DNA from: an uncultured Methanomassiliicoccales archaeon
GTDB lineage: Archaea; Thermoplasmatota; Thermoplasmata; SG8-5
NCBI GenBank assembly: GCA_938004075.1
Contig: CALKWP010000060.1
Span: 1-18,139, forward strand
DNA length: 18,139 nucleotides
Direction of reading: 5' to 3'
Shown here: positions 11,461 to 18,139 of the stretch, piece after piece
How the letters are laid out: the number at the start of each line of letters is the position of its first letter
How positions within the stretch are numbered: position 1 is the first letter of the stretch
Made by a program: the position numbers and the translations under genes
Notes under the pieces: generated by a model
Seen by the model: only the letters and a program-made list of their open reading frames with translations
Database searches by the model: none
Told to the model about the DNA's origin: nothing

Positions 11461-12588
11461 ATGGAATCGAGGATCAAGTGCGGAATACTCTACAACACGA
11501 ATCACATAGTGCACAGGTCGGAGATGTCCAGCCCGGAAAATCCAACCAGGCTTCTGAAGATAATGAATTTCTTCCAGGGCCGCCTCAAGATATTCGACAG
11601 GCCGGATTGCAAATTGATTACCGACTACTCTCCGGCGACGGACCAGGACCTTCTGAGGGTCCATGACATCGGCTATGTCAACTTCATCAAGAGCTACTGC
11701 CAGAAGGGCGGCGGTTTCCTCGGAGACAGCACGTACATCGCCCCCAACACCTTCAAGGCCGCCACCTCATCCGCCGGTGCGGTGATGGAGGCTAACCGGC
11801 TCGTGGCCAGCGGCACACTGGACACGGCCTTTGCCATTGTAAGGCCGCCCGGGCACCATGCCAGCATGGACAAGTTCGGCGGATACTGCATATTCAACAA
11901 TGCCGCTATCGCAGTCCGGTACCTTCAATCGCTTGGACTGGCTCAGAAGGTGATGATAGTTGACATCGATGCGCATGCGGGGAACGGCACCATGCGCATT
12001 TTCTATGAAGACCCGACGGTTCTCTCTCTGTCAGTCCACAGGGATCCCCATGACTTCTACCCTCACGATGGATTCATCCACCAGATAGGCAAGGGCAAGG
12101 GCCGCGGCTACAACATAAATGTGGAAGTCCCGGAAGGCAGCGGGGACGATGAGTACCTGATGATACTGGAGAACATCATCCGGCCGGTTGTGAAAAGTTA
12201 CGCGCCGGATTACATCATGTGCCTTGTTGGGTTCGATGCCCATTACACCGACAATCAGTCGAACCTGCAGCTCACTTCCAGCGGATACTACGAGTTCGTG
12301 AAGCGGCTGAAGAATCTGAACAACGGAAAGCTTTGCGTTGTGCTGGAGGGCGGGTATAACACAGCCGAAAACGTGAACCTCGCTCACACAATCGCCTATT
12401 CCCTCCTGGGGCTTCCGGCGCCATACGATGACAAGATGGACGGACTCAGCAGCGTCCTCACCCGGAATGTTAAAACACGAGCGATACTCGAGAACAAGAT
12501 GCTTGAGTTGATAGAGGTCCTTGGCCAGTATTATGATTTCAACCAGGAAAAGATCATCTCCGGAAAATACGAAAACAACAACGCATAG
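11461..12588 (+). CDS. Histone deacetylase family hydrolase (zinc-dependent)
   Basis: This family removes acetyl groups from lysine side chains of proteins or from small amines such as polyamines. The 375-residue protein shows RPPGHHAS with His132/133, VDIDAHAGNGT with Asp170 and His172, GFDAHYTD with Asp259, and LEGGYN with Tyr299. Asp170, His172 and Asp259 are the expected zinc ligands and Tyr299 the transition-state residue, so the enzyme looks fully active. Features such as EGGYN and the length suit class II or acetylpolyamine-amidohydrolase-like members, but the substrate cannot be read from sequence. A C-terminal tail of about 50 residues extends past the core. The ATG at 11461 has aggt at 11451-11454 and lies 4 bp after the translin stop. 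A run of seven T follows the stop. Confidence 0.9.
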   Translation: MESRIKCGILYNTNHIVHRSEMSSPENPTRLLKIMNFFQGRLKIFDRPDCKLITDYSPATDQDLLRVHDIGYVNFIKSYCQKGGGFLGDSTYIAPNTFKAATSSAGAVMEANRLVASGTLDTAFAIVRPPGHHASMDKFGGYCIFNNAAIAVRYLQSLGLAQKVMIVDIDAHAGNGTMRIFYEDPTVLSLSVHRDPHDFYPHDGFIHQIGKGKGRGYNINVEVPEGSGDDEYLMILENIIRPVVKSYAPDYIMCLVGFDAHYTDNQSNLQLTSSGYYEFVKRLKNLNNGKLCVVLEGGYNTAENVNLAHTIAYSLLGLPAPYDDKMDGLSSVLTRNVKTRAILENKMLELIEVLGQYYDFNQEKIISGKYENNNA

Positions 12589-12595
12589 TTTTTTT
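12589..12595 (+). terminator. Oligo-T terminator after the deacetylase gene
   Basis: Seven T residues directly follow the TAG stop (12586-12588). Archaeal RNA polymerase terminates at such T tracts. The same tract could contribute to a weak promoter for the TPR gene starting 26 bp later. Confidence 0.45.
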
Positions 12596-12620
12596 AGTTG
12601 GCCGCACTATTTGGGTTCCA

Positions 12621-14693
12621 ATGAGCGTCGAGGAAACCCAGGACGAATCCCACCTGAAAGCGAATTATCTTGCGGGCTGCAACCGCTACGAAGATGCGGC
12701 CAGATACTTCGAGGAAGCAATTAAAAATAATCCGGATGACCCGGTCGTTCACAATGACTATGGCGTCTGCCTTGATGCAATGGGCGAGCATGACCGGGCC
12801 CTGGAGATGTACACCCGGGCAATATCGCTGGATGAATTTTATGAAACGCCATACTACAACATGGCCAATACCTACATGTTCCTGGGCAAGCACTCAGAGG
12901 CGCTTGCGACACTCGACCGAATACTGCAATCCAATCCCGATAGCATGGACGTCAGGTTCGACAGGGCGACGATACTCTCTCAGATGGGCCGCTGGAAGGA
13001 CGCGTTCAAGGTATTTGAGGAGATACTGGCAGAGGATCCGGGCAATGCCCAGGTGCGGCTCCAGTATGCGGGGCTTCTCAACTCCAAGGGGATGGCAGAC
13101 CGGGCAATGGAGGAACTTCTTATCGTGCTGGAATCCCATCCGGAGGACCAGACGGCACTGAACTCGATGGGCAATGTCCTCTATTCCCAGGAGGAGTTCG
13201 AAGAGGCCATCGAGTACTTTGAGAGGGCGATTGCCGCGAATCCGGAGAATTCCGAGGCCTGGAACAACAAGGGCCTGGCAATGTTCATGCTGGGGATGCA
13301 GGCCGAAGCGATAAGATGCTATGACCGGGCGATTGAAATTGAACCGCAGAACAAGCAGGCGCATTACAACCGCGGCTACACCTATCACAACATGGGAATG
13401 CTGGAGGATGCGATTGTCAGCTATGAGGCGGCGATGCAGCAGGATGCTGCTGACGAGGTCCTCCTCAATAACATCGGGAATGCGCATTACAACCTGGACA
13501 AGTGGGAAACGTCCATCCCGTACTTCGAGATGGCCATTGACATCTGCCCGGATTATGAGATCGCATGGAACAACATCGGAAACGCTTACGACAAGATGGG
13601 CAAGCATGCCGAAGCCCAGAAGTATCACGACAAATCACTGGAGCTCAAGCCCGATTTCGATTACGCGCTGTACGCAAAGGGCTATGGAATGGCCAAGCTG
13701 GGGGACCTGGAGAACGGCCTGGAGCACATCGAGCAATCGCTCGACCTCAACCCGAATTACGACCATTCATGGCTTGCGAAGGCGAAGGTCCTGGGGTGGC
13801 TGGGCAGGTATGAGGAGGCCCTGGACGCGGCTAACAACGCCCTTCTCCTCAACCCGGTTTTCGATGAGGCCTGGCAGTTCAGGGGAGAGATGTTCGAGAA
13901 GCTGGGGCGGTACGAGGAATCAAGCTATTGCTATGACCGCGCCCTCGCCGCAGTCAATGAGACGCTGGCCCGTAACCCGACCAACAAGGACTCGCTGCAC
14001 ATCGGCACCGAGCTGTTGGGCACGCTGAAGCGATATGACGAGCTGGGCGTATGCTGTGTCAACGTGATCGGCAGGGAGCATACGTCGGAGCAGAAGATGG
14101 CAAAGGCCAGACTGCTGCTTGGCATGGGAAAGATGGATGAGCTATCGTCATGGTTGGACGCTCTTTCCTCAGAGGGGATATCCAATTCAGAGACTCATTA
14201 CCTAAGGGCAAGGGTTCTAGTGGCCAGGCAAGAGCCGCTCAAGGCTCTGGCAGAGCTTGAGCAGTTCAAAGGAAAAGGGGCGCCTCTCAGTTCAAACTTA
14301 CTTCGGGCCGAGGTCCTGTCAGGGCTGGGAAAGGAAGCTGAGGCTCTTGCTGCCCTGGCGATTCCTAATCCAGATGCCGCGGTGCTCAAGGTCCGGGGAG
14401 AGATTCAGCTGAAGTTCAGGAGATTCAAAGACGCCATTGAAAGCTTCTCAAAATCCCTTGAGACGGATCCGAGATGCATCTCCGCATGGTACGGAAAGGG
14501 CATGGCGCATCTGGGCAACGGCCAGCCCGACGAAGCCATCGGGTGCTTCGACACCGCGATCGGCCTCGACCAGGATTATGTGTGGGCATGGGCGGGGAAA
14601 GTCCGCTCTTTCAGGGCTAAAGGCGATGTGAAAAACGCCGCAAGGGCGGAAGCCATGCTACGCCGCTTTGACAGTGAATTCATAATCGAATGA
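12621..14693 (+). CDS. Large TPR-repeat protein
   Basis: The 690-residue protein consists almost wholly of tetratricopeptide repeats. I count about 20 units of roughly 34 residues, each with the G-x-x-x-E/D-A-x-x-x-Y/F signature (GEHDRALEMY, GRWKDAFKVF, EEFEEAIEYF, GMLEDAIVSY, GRYEEALDAA, GQPDEAIGCF) and NP-D/E-x turns. Units near residues 460-580 are more divergent. There is no signal peptide, membrane segment or catalytic domain. It is likely a cytosolic scaffold for protein complexes; archaea carry many such proteins and the partner cannot be inferred. It follows the deacetylase gene by 32 bp and could be read through from that operon. The ATG at 12621 is the first in the frame after the T tract; a clear Shine-Dalgarno sequence is not visible. 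Confidence 0.88.
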   Translation: MSVEETQDESHLKANYLAGCNRYEDAARYFEEAIKNNPDDPVVHNDYGVCLDAMGEHDRALEMYTRAISLDEFYETPYYNMANTYMFLGKHSEALATLDRILQSNPDSMDVRFDRATILSQMGRWKDAFKVFEEILAEDPGNAQVRLQYAGLLNSKGMADRAMEELLIVLESHPEDQTALNSMGNVLYSQEEFEEAIEYFERAIAANPENSEAWNNKGLAMFMLGMQAEAIRCYDRAIEIEPQNKQAHYNRGYTYHNMGMLEDAIVSYEAAMQQDAADEVLLNNIGNAHYNLDKWETSIPYFEMAIDICPDYEIAWNNIGNAYDKMGKHAEAQKYHDKSLELKPDFDYALYAKGYGMAKLGDLENGLEHIEQSLDLNPNYDHSWLAKAKVLGWLGRYEEALDAANNALLLNPVFDEAWQFRGEMFEKLGRYEESSYCYDRALAAVNETLARNPTNKDSLHIGTELLGTLKRYDELGVCCVNVIGREHTSEQKMAKARLLLGMGKMDELSSWLDALSSEGISNSETHYLRARVLVARQEPLKALAELEQFKGKGAPLSSNLLRAEVLSGLGKEAEALAALAIPNPDAAVLKVRGEIQLKFRRFKDAIESFSKSLETDPRCISAWYGKGMAHLGNGQPDEAIGCFDTAIGLDQDYVWAWAGKVRSFRAKGDVKNAARAEAMLRRFDSEFIIE

Positions 14694-14726
14694 AAGCTTT
14701 CGCTATCAAGTTAAAAATGAAAATGA

Positions 14727-14759
14727 ATCATTCTGAGAAATTTAATTCCTCAGAATGAT
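14727..14759 (-). terminator. Hairpin terminator of the EF-1alpha/S10 operon
   Basis: A perfect 11-bp stem pairs atcattctgag (14727-14737) with ctcagaatgat (14749-14759), with an 11-nt AT-rich loop. On the minus strand it overlaps the last S10 codons and is followed by ttcattttcattttt. It separates S10 from the convergent TPR gene, whose stop is 34 bp away. Confidence 0.6.
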
Positions 14760-15056
14760 CTCTATGTTTACCCCGTCGGGGACGTTGATTCTCATCAGGG
14801 AACGGAGAGCGCGCTCATCCGCGTCCAATTCTATCAGACGCTTGTGTATGCGCATTTCCCAGCGCTCCCATGTTTCCGAACCTTCGCCGTCCGGCGACTT
14901 CCTGCAGGGGACTACCAGGCGCTTGGTGGGCAAAGGTATCGGCCCGCTCATGGCTACGCCTGTCCTCTCCGATATGTTCTTTATCTGCTGACAAACGCTG
15001 TCCACTTTCATCGGGTCAGTGCCGCTGAGTGATATCCTTGCCTTTTGTTCTGCCAT
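14742..15056 (-). CDS. rps10: 30S ribosomal protein S10 (uS10)
   Basis: uS10 is a small-subunit protein of the head region. The 104-residue product is the archaeal/eukaryal length. The family pattern is clear: ARISLSGTDPMKVDSVC at the start, SGPIPLPTKRLVVPCRKSPDG in the middle, WEMRIHKRLIELDADERAL and a final NVPDGVNIEIIL. It is the last gene of a two-gene cluster with EF-1alpha, 39 bp downstream of it, the order common in archaea. A G-rich tract at 15064-15069 lies 7 bases before the ATG. Confidence 0.97.
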   Translation of the reverse strand: MAEQKARISLSGTDPMKVDSVCQQIKNISERTGVAMSGPIPLPTKRLVVPCRKSPDGEGSETWERWEMRIHKRLIELDADERALRSLMRINVPDGVNIEIILRN

Positions 15057-15095
15057 TTTTTAGCCCCCCTTTAAATTAGAAAAGGAGAAGGAGAT

Positions 15096-16373
15096 TTACA
15101 TCTCCTTCTTTTCTATGGCTATGCAGACGCCCGCGGCGACTGTCTGTCCCATGTCACGGATGGCGAACCTTCCCAGCTGGGGGAATTCCTTCGCGGTCTC
15201 GATGACCAGGGGCTTCGTCGGTTGTATCCTGACGATAGCCGCGTCTCCGGTCTTCAGGAACTGCGGGTTCTCCTCCAGGGTGCCGCCGGTCTTCGGGTCA
15301 AGCTTCTTCTTGAGCTCGATGAAGGTGCATGCGACCTGGGCGGTGTGCAGGTGGAACACAGGCGTGTAACCGACAGTCAGAACGCTCGGGTGGTTCAGAA
15401 CCATTATCTGGGCGTCGAAGGTCTTTGCAACGGTCGGCGGGTTGTCGGCCGGTCCGGCCACGTCTCCGCGCCTCACATCGTTCTTCGCTATGCCCCTGAT
15501 GTTGGCTCCGACATTGTCGCCGGGCTCTGCCTTGGGCAGCATCTGGTGGTGCATTTCCACGCTCTTGACTTCGCCAATGACGTTGGCCGGCATGAACTTT
15601 ATCTTCATTTCCGGCTTCAGGACGCCAGTCTCAATGCGGCCGACCGGGACGGTTCCTACACCAGTGATGGTGTAGACGTCCTGGATGGGCCAGCGGAGCG
15701 GCAGGTCGGTTGACTTCTTCGGCGGTGTGAGTTCGTTGAGCTGCTGCAGAAGTGTGTTTCCCTTCCACCATGGCAGGTTCGGTGACGGCTTTGCAGCGTT
15801 GTCTCCCTTGAACCCGCTGATTGGCAGGAACTTGACCATGTCGTCGCGGTATCCGACGGACTTCAGGAGCTTCGTGACATCTTCCTTGACCCTGTTGTAG
15901 GTGGCTTCGTCGAATGCCGGCTTTGTGGCGTCCATCTGGTTGATGGCGATTATCATCTGTGTTACGCCAAGGGTCCTTGCCAGGAACACGTGCTCCTTGG
16001 TCTGCGCCATGACTCCATGCTGAGCGGCGACCACCAGAACAGCGGCGTCGGCTTGACTTGTTCCCGTGATCATGTTCTTGATGAAGTCCCTGTGCCCGGG
16101 AGCGTCAATGATAGTGAAATAATACTTGTCAGTATCGAAACGCTTGTGGGCCACATCGATGGTCACACCCCTTTCCCTTTCTTCCTTGAGGCCATCCATC
16201 ACCCATGCAAACTCGAAAGATGCCTTGCCCTTTGACTCGGCTTCTTTCCTGAACTTGTCGATTACGTGCTGTTCAATGTTCCCCGTGTCAAGCAGCATTC
16301 TGCCTACTAGGGTCGACTTTCCGTGGTCCACATGGCCGATGAAGACTACGTTCATGTGTATTTTATCTGCCAT
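15096..16373 (-). CDS. tuf: Elongation factor 1-alpha (aEF1A)
   Basis: EF-1alpha is the GTPase that brings aminoacyl-tRNA to the ribosome. The 425-residue protein is full length. The G1 loop is GHVDHGKST (13-21), the G3 motif is DAPGH (90-94), and RERGVTID gives switch I. Domain 2 and 3 landmarks include GTVPVGRIETG, KAEPGDNVG, NHPSVLTVGYTPVFHLHTAQ and GRFAIRDMGQTVAAG. The G4 motif reads NQMD (145-148) where NKMD is usual; the codon is CAG. The ATG at 16373 has a strong GGAGG at 16382-16386 on the minus strand, 8 bases away. A second ATG 7 bases further upstream is out of frame and too close to the Shine-Dalgarno sequence. The gene is co-transcribed with S10. Confidence 0.97.
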   Translation of the reverse strand: MADKIHMNVVFIGHVDHGKSTLVGRMLLDTGNIEQHVIDKFRKEAESKGKASFEFAWVMDGLKEERERGVTIDVAHKRFDTDKYYFTIIDAPGHRDFIKNMITGTSQADAAVLVVAAQHGVMAQTKEHVFLARTLGVTQMIIAINQMDATKPAFDEATYNRVKEDVTKLLKSVGYRDDMVKFLPISGFKGDNAAKPSPNLPWWKGNTLLQQLNELTPPKKSTDLPLRWPIQDVYTITGVGTVPVGRIETGVLKPEMKIKFMPANVIGEVKSVEMHHQMLPKAEPGDNVGANIRGIAKNDVRRGDVAGPADNPPTVAKTFDAQIMVLNHPSVLTVGYTPVFHLHTAQVACTFIELKKKLDPKTGGTLEENPQFLKTGDAAIVRIQPTKPLVIETAKEFPQLGRFAIRDMGQTVAAGVCIAIEKKEM

Positions 16374-16423
16374 ACTTCATTCCTCCATATACTCGATATG
16401 TAGTGCTGCCCCTATATCTATCT

Positions 16424-16464
16424 CATATTTATTCCTTTTTGTGCTAATTTAAGCCTTTTTATAT
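16424..16464 (-). promoter_or_regulatory. Promoter region of the EF-1alpha/S10 operon
   Basis: Two minus-strand TATA-like boxes are seen: aataaatatg (16424-16433) and atataaaaa (16456-16464). The first would give a leader of about 30 nt, the second about 60 nt; both contain the GGAGG. Confidence 0.45.
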
Positions 16465-16561
16465 GGTGCCAGCACATTGGAAGTACCAATCCGCGCCACT
16501 ATTTATCTATTGCTGTGGCTCGGCTTGAAACAGCGGAAACGCAAAGTATTTTACTTCTCTA

Positions 16562-16570
16562 TCTATATAT
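16562..16570 (+). promoter_or_regulatory. TATA box upstream of the polymerase D large-subunit gene
   Basis: tctatatat predicts transcription start near 16590-16595. That leaves a leader of about 75 nt before the ATG at 16668, or almost none before an in-frame ATG at 16599. The rest of the 294-bp gap between the divergent genes (16374-16667) shows nothing beyond these promoters. Confidence 0.45.
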
Positions 16571-16667
16571 GTGCGGGTCAAGGGACCTGACAATTGGGAT
16601 GCATGGAAGGGGGACGTTATTTGCATGCTGGATAAGCAGGCCGCTTGCTCAACCTCAGGGGTGCAGG

Positions 16668-18139
16668 ATGAAGGTAGCAGCCAGTGCAGAGATGACCCGG
16701 TATTTCAAGGATCTCCAGGACGGAGCCAATGCGTGTTATGACATTGCCAGGCAGGCAAGGAAGAAGGGCCTCGATCCGGAGCTTGATGTGGAGATACCGC
16801 AGGCTGAGGACCTTGCCTCCAGGGTGGAGAAGCTTCTCAATTTCGAGGGAATTGCCGAACTCATAAGGGAGACATCCAAGAAGCACAACAGGGAGGAGAT
16901 GTCCATCCTGGTGGCCAAGAAAGTGGCCAAAGATTACAAAGGCCCGAAGAGCGAGGCGCTCGACAAGGCCGTGCGCGTCGGTCTCGCGGTTCTCACCGAA
17001 GGAATTCTCGTTGCGCCGCTGGACGGCATCGGCGAAGTCAAAATCCATGAATCCGGGAAGGAGAGCTATGCGTCCATATCGTTTGCAGGCCCCATACGGT
17101 CCGCGGGCGGCACCGGCCAGGCAATGAGCGTTCTGATCGCCGACGTGGTCAGGACCGAGCTCGGCATCGGCCCCTACATCGCCACTAACGAGGAAGTCGA
17201 GCGATGGAAGGAGGAGCTGCCAATGTACAAGCGACTGGCGCATCTTCAGTACATGCCCTCCGAGGAGGAGATAAATTACATTATCGGCGGCTGCAAGGTC
17301 TGCGTTGACGGAGAAGGGACGGAGGACGCCGAGATTTCCGGGTACAGGGACCTGCCAAGGATGGAGACCAACCGGGTTAGGGGCGGCGCCTGCCTGGTGG
17401 TCGCGGAAGGCATCGCGCTCAAGGCCAAGAAGCTCAAGGGGCATGTGGGAAAGCTCAAGCTGAGCGGGTGGGAGTTCCTGGACAAGATCGTGAAGGAGAA
17501 GGCGGACGACCCTGGCAAAGGCCTGGAGCCAAGCGAGAAATTCATCAAGGACCTGGTGGCCGGCCGACCGGTGTACTGCCACCCGAGCAGGAAGGGCGGT
17601 TTCCGTTTGAGGTACGGCCGCTCCAGGACTGCGGGGCTCGCGTCCATTAGCGTCCATCCTGCCATGATGTACCTGGCGCAGGAGACCATGGCAATCGGCA
17701 CCCAGATAAAGATTGAGCGCCCGGGAAAGGCGGGCATATCCACCCCATGCGACCAACTGGAGGGCCCGCTGGTCCTTCTCAAGAACGGTGACCTTGTCAG
17801 ATTGGACACTATGGAAGCATCCAAGAAGCTGAAGCCCGCCCAGATTGACAAGATAGTCGAGCTGGGCGAGATACTCATCCCGGTCGGCGAGTTCCTGGAG
17901 AACAACCATCCCCTGGTGGCTGGCGTTTTCGACATCGGCTGGTATGCGGGCGAGCTCGAAGCCCTGGGCATACCTCTTCCTGACGACCTGGCTAGAATGG
18001 ACCTTGACACATCTCTGGCCCTGGCCAGGGACCACGGCGCCCCGCTTCACCCTAATTTCCTGCTCATGTGGGGCAATCTCACAATACCGCAGGTGAGGGA
18101 GCTGACGGATGAAATTGCCGCCACCGGAAAGCTGGCTGA
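16668..18139 (+). CDS. polC: DNA polymerase D large subunit DP2 (5' part)
   Basis: DP2 is the catalytic subunit of the archaeal replicative family-D polymerase, working with the exonuclease subunit DP1 (not in the window). The first 490 codons are present and the frame is open to the window edge; the family usually exceeds 1,000 residues. Hallmarks are the N-terminal YDIARQARKKGLDPE, VRVGLAVLTEGILVAPLDGI, FAGPIRSAGGTGQAMSV, HPSRKGGFRLRYGRSRTAGLAS and IGTQIKIERPGKA. The conserved N-terminus begins just after the ATG at 16668, which has GGGGTG 5 bases upstream. An in-frame ATG at 16599 would add 23 residues (starting MHGRGTLFACW) that do not look like the family. The gene is divergent from the EF-1alpha operon. 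Confidence 0.95.
   Translation, partial: MKVAASAEMTRYFKDLQDGANACYDIARQARKKGLDPELDVEIPQAEDLASRVEKLLNFEGIAELIRETSKKHNREEMSILVAKKVAKDYKGPKSEALDKAVRVGLAVLTEGILVAPLDGIGEVKIHESGKESYASISFAGPIRSAGGTGQAMSVLIADVVRTELGIGPYIATNEEVERWKEELPMYKRLAHLQYMPSEEEINYIIGGCKVCVDGEGTEDAEISGYRDLPRMETNRVRGGACLVVAEGIALKAKKLKGHVGKLKLSGWEFLDKIVKEKADDPGKGLEPSEKFIKDLVAGRPVYCHPSRKGGFRLRYGRSRTAGLASISVHPAMMYLAQETMAIGTQIKIERPGKAGISTPCDQLEGPLVLLKNGDLVRLDTMEASKKLKPAQIDKIVELGEILIPVGEFLENNHPLVAGVFDIGWYAGELEALGIPLPDDLARMDLDTSLALARDHGAPLHPNFLLMWGNLTIPQVRELTDEIAATGKLA

Noticed and set aside
12894..13628. 244-codon minus-strand frame
   Set aside because: Antisense to the TPR gene; periodicity merely mirrors the repeats.
16617..18050. 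477-codon open frame on the minus strand
   Set aside because: It is antisense to the DNA polymerase D large subunit, whose plus-strand frame has clear family motifs throughout. The minus-strand translation is rich in His, Leu and Arg with no recognisable domain, as expected of a shadow in GC-rich coding DNA.

Overview
The window reads as a piece of a euryarchaeal chromosome, most likely from the class Thermoplasmata or a close relative. The evidence is the gene content: elongation factor 1-alpha next to ribosomal protein S10, the large subunit of archaeal DNA polymerase D, Orc1/Cdc6, Nob1, archaeal Elp3, a translin-like protein and an SDR-type threonine dehydrogenase. The promoters also fit, with archaeal TATA boxes about 26 bp upstream of several start codons (leaderless transcripts). 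The lineage is inferred from gene content alone. Coding density is high.

Layout. 1-263 is the 3' end of an aminopeptidase gene, convergent with a membrane-anchored double zinc-ribbon protein (315-1163, minus). Divergent from that gene is an L-threonine 3-dehydrogenase (1286-2254), then a MEMO-family protein (2278-3093). The latter overlaps by 8 bp the convergent tRNA-modifying enzyme Elp3 (3086-4654, minus). An AT-richer gap (4655-4999) carries a nested inverted repeat and what looks like an IS200/IS605 right-end scar. Next come a large coiled-coil protein with a degenerate KaiC/RecA domain (5000-7384) and the rRNA-processing nuclease Nob1 (7394-7864). A second gap (7865-8327) is full of hairpins and has a probable TnpB/right-end relic.

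From 8328 a small DUF6015-like gene (minus) is divergent from a plus-strand run: Orc1/Cdc6, a membrane-anchored OB-fold protein, a translin-family protein and a histone-deacetylase-family hydrolase. These are spaced 8 bp apart, overlap by 4 bp and are spaced 4 bp apart, so they look like one operon. A TPR-repeat protein follows (12621-14693). A hairpin separates it from the convergent EF-1alpha/S10 operon (minus). Beyond a divergent promoter region, the polymerase D large-subunit gene starts at 16668 and runs off the window.

The informational theme is strong: replication (Orc1/Cdc6, PolD), translation (EF-1alpha, S10, Elp3) and ribosome maturation (Nob1). I see no defence island, CRISPR array, tRNA, rRNA or intact mobile element. 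The points most worth a second look are the KaiC-like protein (non-AUG start hiding an N-terminal zinc ribbon, four W-L-S/G-G-E-type motifs, all three ATPase motifs altered), the cdc6-OB-translin-deacetylase operon with an inverted repeat upstream that could be origin-related, and the two transposon-like scars with no transposase gene.
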